Shown: one piece after another, positions 4,471-8,248 of the stretch
How the letters are laid out: every line of letters begins with the position of its first letter
Numbering within the stretch: the stretch's first letter is position 1
Source: an uncultured Victivallales bacterium
GTDB taxonomy: Bacteria; Verrucomicrobiota; Lentisphaeria; Oligosphaerales; JAFGRS01
NCBI GenBank assembly: GCA_903834675.1
Contig: CAILKC010000374.1
Location: 1 to 8,248 of the forward strand
Length of the DNA stretch: 8,248 nucleotides
Direction of reading: 5' to 3'
Notes under the pieces: model-generated
Told to the model about the DNA's origin: nothing
Seen by the model: the letters and a program-made list of their open reading frames with translations, nothing else
Databases searched by the model: none
Program-made: the position numbers and the translations under genes

Positions 4471-6507
4471 TTACGGCGGGGGCTGGGTCAGCATGGCCTT
4501 CATCTGGGCGAAGAAGTCGGCGGTCTCGGCGGCGGTGGCGGGGGAGAGGAGTTCTTTGGGGGTACCGAAGCGGGCGAGGGCCTCGGGGATGTCATCGAGG
4601 AAGGCCGACGGGCGCTGGCGGACGGGCCGGGCCTGGCGCAGGCGGATTTCGGCATAGGTCAGGATGAGCGCCGCCCGGGCGCGGGTGATGGCGACATAGA
4701 ATAGCCGCCGTTCTTCCTCTTCGGTTCGCTCTTCGATGGCGCGCAGGTGTGGGAAGAGGCCACGTTCCAGGCCGACCACCACGACGACGGGGAATTCCAG
4801 TCCTTTGCTGGCATGGACGGTGCTCAGGGTCACGCCGCCGGTGCCGGCCTCTTCGCGGTCCTCGCGGTCGTTGGCGTCCTGGAGGGCGAGGGATTCCAGG
4901 AAGCCGTGCAGGGAGGCATTGCGGGTTCGCGCCGTGTACTCGTGCAGGGCTTGGAGGAACTCGAGCACATTGTCGCGGCGTTTGATGGCGTCTTCGCGGG
5001 GTTTGTACATGCGGCCGAGGCCGTCCAGGTAGCCCACCTCGCGCAGGAAGGTCTCGGCGTTGGCGGGGAGGGGGCCCGCATGGAGCAGGGGCCGGTGTTT
5101 CTCGAAGCAGGCGAGGAAGGCGCGCAGGCTAGCGGCGACAGCGGCGGGCATGGCACTGAGGGTCGCCTCGCTGGCGAGCAGGTTATAGAGGGGCTTATGG
5201 GTCAGTTTCGCCGCGTCTTTGAGGCGGTTGATGGAGGCGCTGCCGACGCCTCTGGGGGGGACGTTGAGCACCCGGAGGAGATTCAGGTCGTCGCGGGGGT
5301 TGTCGAGCACATGCAGCAGGCTCAGCGCGTCCAGGATTTCCTTGCGTTCGTAGAAGCTGCTGGTGCCGACCAGAAGACGGGGGATGTGGCGGGCGCGCAG
5401 GGCTTCTTCAAGCAAGCGTGACTGGTGGTTGGAGCGGAAGAGGACAGCGAAGTCGGTCCAGGGGCGTTTTTCGCGGAGTTGTCGTTCGCTGAGGATATCG
5501 ACCACGAAGCGGGCTTCGTCGCGTTCATCGGCGGTGCGCACGACCAGGATGGGTTCGCCGCTGCCCTGCTGGGACCAGAGCTGTTTGGGGTGGCGGCGCG
5601 AGTTGCGGGCGATGACGGCGTTGGCGGCTTGCAGGATGGTGCCGGTGGAGCGGTAATTCTGTTCGAGGCGGACGACGGCGGCGCCAGGGAAGTGGCGTTC
5701 GAATTCGAGGATGTTGCCCAGATCGGCGCCGCGCCAGCCATAGATGGACTGGTCATCATCGCCGACCACGCAGAGATGGCAGCGAGGGCGGGCCAGGGTT
5801 GCCATGAGCTGGAACTGCACCGTGTTGGTATCCTGGTACTCATCGATCAGCAGGTAGCGATAGCGCTCCCGGTGTTCGGCCAGAACGTCGGGGTGTTCCT
5901 GCCAGAGTCGGTGGGTGAGCATGAGCAGGTCATCGAAGTCGAGCAAGTCCATGTCTTGCAGGCGTAGCTGGTAGTGCTCGTAGGCCAGGGCCACATCGGC
6001 GGCGCGTGGCCAGTCGGTGTCGCGCACAGCGGCGGGGGTGCGGAGGGAGGACTTCGCCTTGCTGATCAGGTCGAGCCAGGCGCCGGGGTCGCAGCCCTCC
6101 CCGGTGAGCCCGAGTTCGGCCATGACGTTGCGCAGCAGCCCGGTCTGGTAGGCGTCGGAGGCGATGGAGAAGCGGCTGCCGTAGCCCAGGCGCGGGATGT
6201 GCTGGCGCAGGAGGCTGCAGCAGAAGGAGTGGAAGGTGCTGACCGTCAGTCGTTCGGCGCGCTCATCCCGGACCAGCTCGCGGACTCGCTCCTTCATCTC
6301 GCGGGCCGCCCGGTTGGTAAAGGTCACGGCCAGGACGTGGTCGGGGGCAACGCCTTGGGAGAGCAGGTAAGCGATGCGGCAGACGATGACGCGGGTCTTA
6401 CCCGTGCCGGCGCCGGCCAGGACCAGCAGGGGGCCGGTGGTGGTGGTGACCGCCCGCAGTTGGGCGGGGTTAAGGCCGGACAGATCGATGGAGGAAGAAG
6501 GGCTCAA
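4471..6507 (-). CDS. Rep/UvrD/PcrA-type superfamily 1A DNA helicase
   Basis: ATP-driven 3'-5' DNA helicase for repair or replication restart, acting on the nucleoid. All SF1A motifs are present (678-residue numbering): Q motif GLNPAQLRAV (about 11-20), Walker A AGAGTGKT (31-38), motif Ia AVTFTNRAAREMKERV, the HSFC segment, Walker B IDEYQDTN (221-228), motif III GDDDQSIYGWRGAD (249-262), EQNYRST, VHASKGLEF (564-572) and YVAITRAR (604-611), then PSAFLDDIP. The length is close to E. coli Rep and shorter than UvrD or PcrA; the exact subgroup cannot be set by eye. The start is uncertain. ATG 6603 would add 32 His/Arg/Pro-rich residues of no family character and overlaps a good promoter (6594-6622), so I prefer TTG 6507, which puts the Q motif where the family has it; neither start has a clear ribosome site. 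Confidence 0.93.
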   Translation of the reverse strand: MSPSSSIDLSGLNPAQLRAVTTTTGPLLVLAGAGTGKTRVIVCRIAYLLSQGVAPDHVLAVTFTNRAAREMKERVRELVRDERAERLTVSTFHSFCCSLLRQHIPRLGYGSRFSIASDAYQTGLLRNVMAELGLTGEGCDPGAWLDLISKAKSSLRTPAAVRDTDWPRAADVALAYEHYQLRLQDMDLLDFDDLLMLTHRLWQEHPDVLAEHRERYRYLLIDEYQDTNTVQFQLMATLARPRCHLCVVGDDDQSIYGWRGADLGNILEFERHFPGAAVVRLEQNYRSTGTILQAANAVIARNSRRHPKQLWSQQGSGEPILVVRTADERDEARFVVDILSERQLREKRPWTDFAVLFRSNHQSRLLEEALRARHIPRLLVGTSSFYERKEILDALSLLHVLDNPRDDLNLLRVLNVPPRGVGSASINRLKDAAKLTHKPLYNLLASEATLSAMPAAVAASLRAFLACFEKHRPLLHAGPLPANAETFLREVGYLDGLGRMYKPREDAIKRRDNVLEFLQALHEYTARTRNASLHGFLESLALQDANDREDREEAGTGGVTLSTVHASKGLEFPVVVVVGLERGLFPHLRAIEERTEEEERRLFYVAITRARAALILTYAEIRLRQARPVRQRPSAFLDDIPEALARFGTPKELLSPATAAETADFFAQMKAMLTQPPP

Positions 6508-6593
6508 GACGGTGGGTCTGCTTTCTGTAGTATGGGGGGTGTGGGAGTGTCGGTGGGCGTGACCGCGGGCTTTGGCGGGAACGTTTCCCCGGC

Positions 6594-6622
6594 ACTCTAC
6601 CATGGAGCGGCCCTGGCGTCAA
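6594..6622 (-). promoter_or_regulatory. Sigma70-type promoter for the helicase gene
   Basis: On the minus strand, TTGACG (6617-6622, five of six) and TAGAGT (6594-6599, four of six) are separated by exactly 17 bases. Transcription would begin near 6587, giving an 80-base leader to TTG 6507. The leader starts in a GGGAA/TTCCC hairpin (6577-6589). Because the promoter covers ATG 6603, that codon would not be in the transcript. Confidence 0.55.
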
Positions 6623-6652
6623 CGGCGATGATGGAAAGGGTTTGGCGCGGGC

Positions 6653-6680
6653 TTGATCTAGCGCGGTCATGATGTAAGGT
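6653..6680 (+). promoter_or_regulatory. Possible promoter for tRNA-Lys
   Basis: TTGATC (6653-6658) and TAAGGT (6675-6680) are 16 bases apart, and a start near 6687 would leave a leader of about 27 bases before the tRNA. The -10 match is weak (three of six). It would be divergent from the helicase promoter, with the two -35 boxes about 30 bases apart. Confidence 0.3.
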
Positions 6681-6713
6681 AACGGATTCGGCTGCGAAGA
6701 GGCCGTGGCAAGC

Positions 6714-6789
6714 GGGTTGGTAGCTCAGTCGGCAGAGCAACGGCCTTTTAAGCCGTGGGGCCCGGGTTCGAGTCCCGGCCAACCCACCA
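6714..6789 (+). tRNA. tRNA-Lys (anticodon UUU)
   Basis: A complete 76-base cloverleaf can be drawn. The acceptor GGGTTGG (6714-6720) pairs with CCAACCC (6779-6785). The D stem is GCTC/GAGC around AGTCGGCA. The anticodon stem ACGGC/GCCGT encloses loop CTTTTAA with UUU at 6747-6749. The variable loop is GGGGC, and the T stem CCGGG/CCCGG has loop TTCGAGT. The discriminator is A (6786) and the 3' CCA is encoded (6787-6789). All stems are fully paired. It reads both lysine codons. Confidence 0.97.
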
Positions 6790-6791
6790 GT

Positions 6792-6808
6792 CGCGCTAGT
6801 CAGGCGCG
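6792..6808 (+). other. Small hairpin just after the tRNA
   Basis: CGCGC (6792-6796) pairs with GCGCG (6804-6808) around a seven-base loop, starting three bases after the encoded CCA. It may mark the tRNA 3' trailer or assist processing. No T-run follows, so read-through into rpmB is possible. Confidence 0.35.
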
Positions 6809-6911
6809 GTCTGAGTTGCGCGGGTTCAGAAGTGAGCGGTCTGGGGTGTCGGCCAGCGCCTGCGACTGTGCCTGACAGGTAATGCGTGATGATGCGCTTG
6901 AGGGTGGTGAC

Positions 6912-7139
6912 ATGAGCAGAATCTGCGACGTTTGCGGCAAGGGCAAGCATGTGGGCGGGTCGATTACCCGTCGTGGTATGGCCAAGAAGAAGGGCGGTAT
7001 TGGTCAGCACGTTGTGAAGAACGTGAAGCGGACCTTTCTCGCGAACCTTCAGAGTGTTCGGGTTCAGACCACCACCGGGGTACACACGATCAAGGCGTGT
7101 ACGCGGTGCATTCGTGCCCGCCGGATTGTCAAGGCCTGA
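6912..7139 (+). CDS. rpmB: 50S ribosomal protein L28, four-cysteine zinc form
   Basis: This 75-residue protein is the large-subunit protein L28, in the family form with a zinc ribbon. It opens with SRICDVCGKG (C5, C8), carries the core FLANLQSVRVQ (42-52) and ends with KACTRCIRARRIVKA (C63, C66); the two CxxC pairs can hold one zinc ion. It is longer than the common 61-63-residue bacterial form because of an extra basic, Gly-rich segment at about 19-36 (TRRGMAKKKGGIGQHVVK), a variant I associate with Planctomycetes and some other phyla. ATG 6912 is chosen over an upstream ATG at 6882 because the protein then starts as L28 should and GAGGGTGG lies just before it. It lies 122 bases after tRNA-Lys, perhaps on the same transcript, and a hairpin terminator follows. 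Confidence 0.95.
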   Translation: MSRICDVCGKGKHVGGSITRRGMAKKKGGIGQHVVKNVKRTFLANLQSVRVQTTTGVHTIKACTRCIRARRIVKA

Positions 7140-7175
7140 GGTCGGCACGCGGTCGGCGCGGGGCGTCAGCGTGGG

Positions 7176-7220
7176 GGCGGGACAGCCGTAGTGCGGCAGT
7201 TCCCGCCTTTGTGTGTTTCT
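7176..7220 (+). terminator. Intrinsic-terminator-like hairpin after rpmB
   Basis: GGCGGGA (7176-7182) pairs perfectly with TCCCGCC (7201-7207). Inside, GCCG/CGGC (7185-7188 with 7194-7197) continues the stem around a five-base loop. The tail TTTGTGTGTTTCT (7208-7220) is T-rich but interrupted by G. It begins 37 bases after the L28 stop and separates rpmB from rpe transcription at least partly. Confidence 0.6.
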
Positions 7221-7286
7221 GGCGGTGATTTGGGGGCGGGGCGTCACCAGGTTAGGAACAGGCGGCAGACAGTTGCGGTTAAGGCT

Positions 7287-7973
7287 ATGGCAACGCGACA
7301 TCCCCTGACGGAATTAGCGGTAGGGCAGGTCCGGTTGGCGCCGTCGATCCTGGCGGCGGATTTCTGTCGTTTAGGCGAGGATATCCGGCGGGTTGAGGCG
7401 GCGGGGGCGGAGGTATTGCACGTCGACGTCATGGATGGGCACTTTGTGCCTAACCTTTCGGTCGGCCCGCCGGTGGTCAGCAGCATTCGGTCGGCGACGG
7501 TTCTGCCTCTGGATGTACACCTGATGCTCACCGATCCGGGGCGTTACCTTGAGGCGTTTCTGAAGGCTGGGGCCGATCACATCACTCTACACGTGGAGAG
7601 CAACGGTGATCTGCTGGCCATGATCGAGCAGGTGCATGCGGCGGGGGCCTCGGTGGGCGTGACCTTGCGCCCGGGGACCTCGGCGCAATCGGTGCAGAAG
7701 TACGTGGAGCGGGTGGACCTGATCTTGGTGATGACGGTGGAACCCGGCTTCGGCGGGCAGTCATTCATGATGAATCAGGTGGGGAAGATGCGGCAGATCC
7801 GGGAGATGATTGACCGTTGCGGTCGGCCGGTGCATTTGGAGGTTGACGGGGGCATCAACCGGGAGACGGCGCGGGTGGCCCGGGAGGCCGGCTGCGAGAT
7901 GTTGGTGGCGGGCAACAGCGTGTTTCGCGCGGCGGAGGGGGCGGCGCTGGCGCTGGCGGCGTTGCGGGCCTGA
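7287..7973 (+). CDS. rpe: Ribulose-phosphate 3-epimerase
   Basis: This cytosolic TIM-barrel enzyme interconverts ribulose 5-phosphate and xylulose 5-phosphate in the pentose phosphate and Calvin pathways. In the 228-residue form the hallmarks are LAPSILAADF (17-26), HVDVMDGHFVPN (45-56), LDVHLM (75-80), VEPGFGGQ (151-158), EVDGGIN (185-191) and the phosphate-binding AGNSVF near the C-terminus. The metal ligands H45, D47, H78 and D187, with D47 and D187 as catalytic acid/base pair, are all present, so the enzyme should be active. The open frame extends 32 codons upstream without family resemblance. ATG 7287 has only a weak AAGG close by, so the exact start is uncertain; the protein proper begins near residue 16. 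It lies downstream of the rpmB terminator and may have its own weak promoter. Confidence 0.95.
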   Translation: MATRHPLTELAVGQVRLAPSILAADFCRLGEDIRRVEAAGAEVLHVDVMDGHFVPNLSVGPPVVSSIRSATVLPLDVHLMLTDPGRYLEAFLKAGADHITLHVESNGDLLAMIEQVHAAGASVGVTLRPGTSAQSVQKYVERVDLILVMTVEPGFGGQSFMMNQVGKMRQIREMIDRCGRPVHLEVDGGINRETARVAREAGCEMLVAGNSVFRAAEGAALALAALRA

Positions 7974-7990
7974 GGGCGGTCGCGGTCGGT

Positions 7991-8012
7991 GCCGTGACGG
8001 GGCCGTGACGGG
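7991..8012. repeat. Tandem 11-base repeat
   Basis: GCCGTGACGGG occurs twice in direct succession, followed by a partial third copy (GCCGGG). It starts 18 bases after the rpe stop. It is most simply a slippage duplication. Confidence 0.5.
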
Positions 8013-8030
8013 GCCGGGTTGCGGGGGTTT

Positions 8031-8093
8031 GGACCGGTGCTCCGGCCACCGTCGGCATGGACGCCGGTCCCAGGCCCGGAGGCCGGAACGGCC
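8031..8093. other. Two hairpins downstream of rpe
   Basis: GGACCGG (8031-8037) pairs exactly with CCGGTCC (8064-8070) around a 26-base loop, and GGCCG (8081-8085) pairs with CGGCC (8089-8093) around GAA. No T-run follows; these may mark the end of the rpe transcript. Confidence 0.35.
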
Positions 8094-8129
8094 GATCTTG
8101 AAACCGCCCTGTACGGCGGCCGGTGGGTC

Positions 8130-8157
8130 TTGCCAATCGGGCGGCTCCCTGTATGTT
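8130..8157 (+). promoter_or_regulatory. Sigma70-type promoter for the gene entering at the window end
   Basis: TTGCCA (8130-8135) and TATGTT (8152-8157) are separated by 16 bases and lie in a locally AT-richer stretch of GC-rich DNA. A transcript from about 8164 would have a 39-base leader containing the ribosome site AAAGGTG before ATG 8203. Confidence 0.5.
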
Positions 8158-8202
8158 AGTGAGTCTTTTTGTGCGTACAGACAGGACTGAAAGGTGCCAC
8201 GC

Positions 8203-8248
8203 ATGTTCATCTCACGGTTCAACCGTTTCTTCGAGCGTCACAGTCGGC
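8203..8248 (+). CDS. 5' end of an unidentified gene, cut by the window
   Basis: Only 15 codons are visible: MFISRFNRFFERHSR. An AAAGGTG ribosome site lies six bases before ATG 8203, and a promoter at 8130-8157 supports a true start; an in-frame GTG at 8194 is less well placed. The basic, Phe-rich start would suit the cytoplasmic edge of a membrane anchor, such as in SurA/PpiD-like proteins, but there is too little sequence to decide. Confidence 0.5.
   Translation, partial: MFISRFNRFFERHSR

Noticed and set aside
4747..6672. Long plus-strand frames opposite the helicase (for example 4747-5421 and 5974-6672)
   Set aside because: Ala/Gly/Glu/Val-rich shadows of codon positions in the helicase gene.
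6597..7301. 234-codon minus-strand frame across tRNA-Lys and rpmB
   Set aside because: It reads antisense through a perfect tRNA (giving the GTRTRAPRLKRPLLCRLSYQP-type artefact) and through L28, so it is spurious.
1..8248. Defence system, mobile element, CRISPR array or phage region
   Set aside because: No transposase, integrase, nuclease, toxin-antitoxin or spacer-repeat structure is visible; the lone UvrD-type helicase has complete housekeeping motifs and no nuclease partner.

Overview
The window is GC-rich bacterial chromosome. Several features suggest a Planctomycetota-like organism: a long four-cysteine ribosomal protein L28, a secreted Cys-rich YHS-like protein, a conserved protein family I recall mainly from Planctomycetes and Chloroflexi, and heptamer-type intergenic repeats of the kind that produce spurious 'FDV...FDV' and 'FVIGHWSF' ORFs in those genomes. 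The lineage is inferred from protein character and repeat style, not from a marker search.

Layout. Positions 1-682 hold no credible gene but contain many hairpins and degenerate short repeats. A plus-strand UroD-superfamily methyltransferase-like gene (700-1824) follows. It converges on four minus-strand genes, given in their direction of transcription: a Rep/UvrD/PcrA-type DNA helicase (6507 to 4471), a DUF3014 membrane-anchored protein (4141 to 3284), a conserved protein of unknown function (3159 to 2455) and a small secreted YHS-like metal-binding protein (2236 to 1874). Gaps of 120-330 bases and internal promoter or hairpin signals suggest separate transcription units rather than one operon. 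From about 6600 the direction switches: the helicase promoter lies back to back with plus-strand tRNA-Lys(UUU), rpmB (L28) and rpe (ribulose-phosphate 3-epimerase). The window ends in the first 15 codons of another plus-strand gene that has its own promoter.

The genes are mostly housekeeping (replication/repair helicase, translation, pentose phosphate pathway) with a few uncharacterised lineage proteins. I see no transposase, CRISPR array, phage gene, toxin-antitoxin pair or defence system.

The most unusual content is non-coding. A 38-base element that can fold into a two-tier stem-loop occurs twice in the same orientation (425-462 and 4380-4417, 33 of 38 bases identical). The second copy sits in a 330-base intergenic region with three other strong hairpins, two of them with GNRA loops on the plus strand. 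This could be a dispersed structured RNA or DNA element. It is the best candidate here for something undescribed, but two copies cannot prove it.
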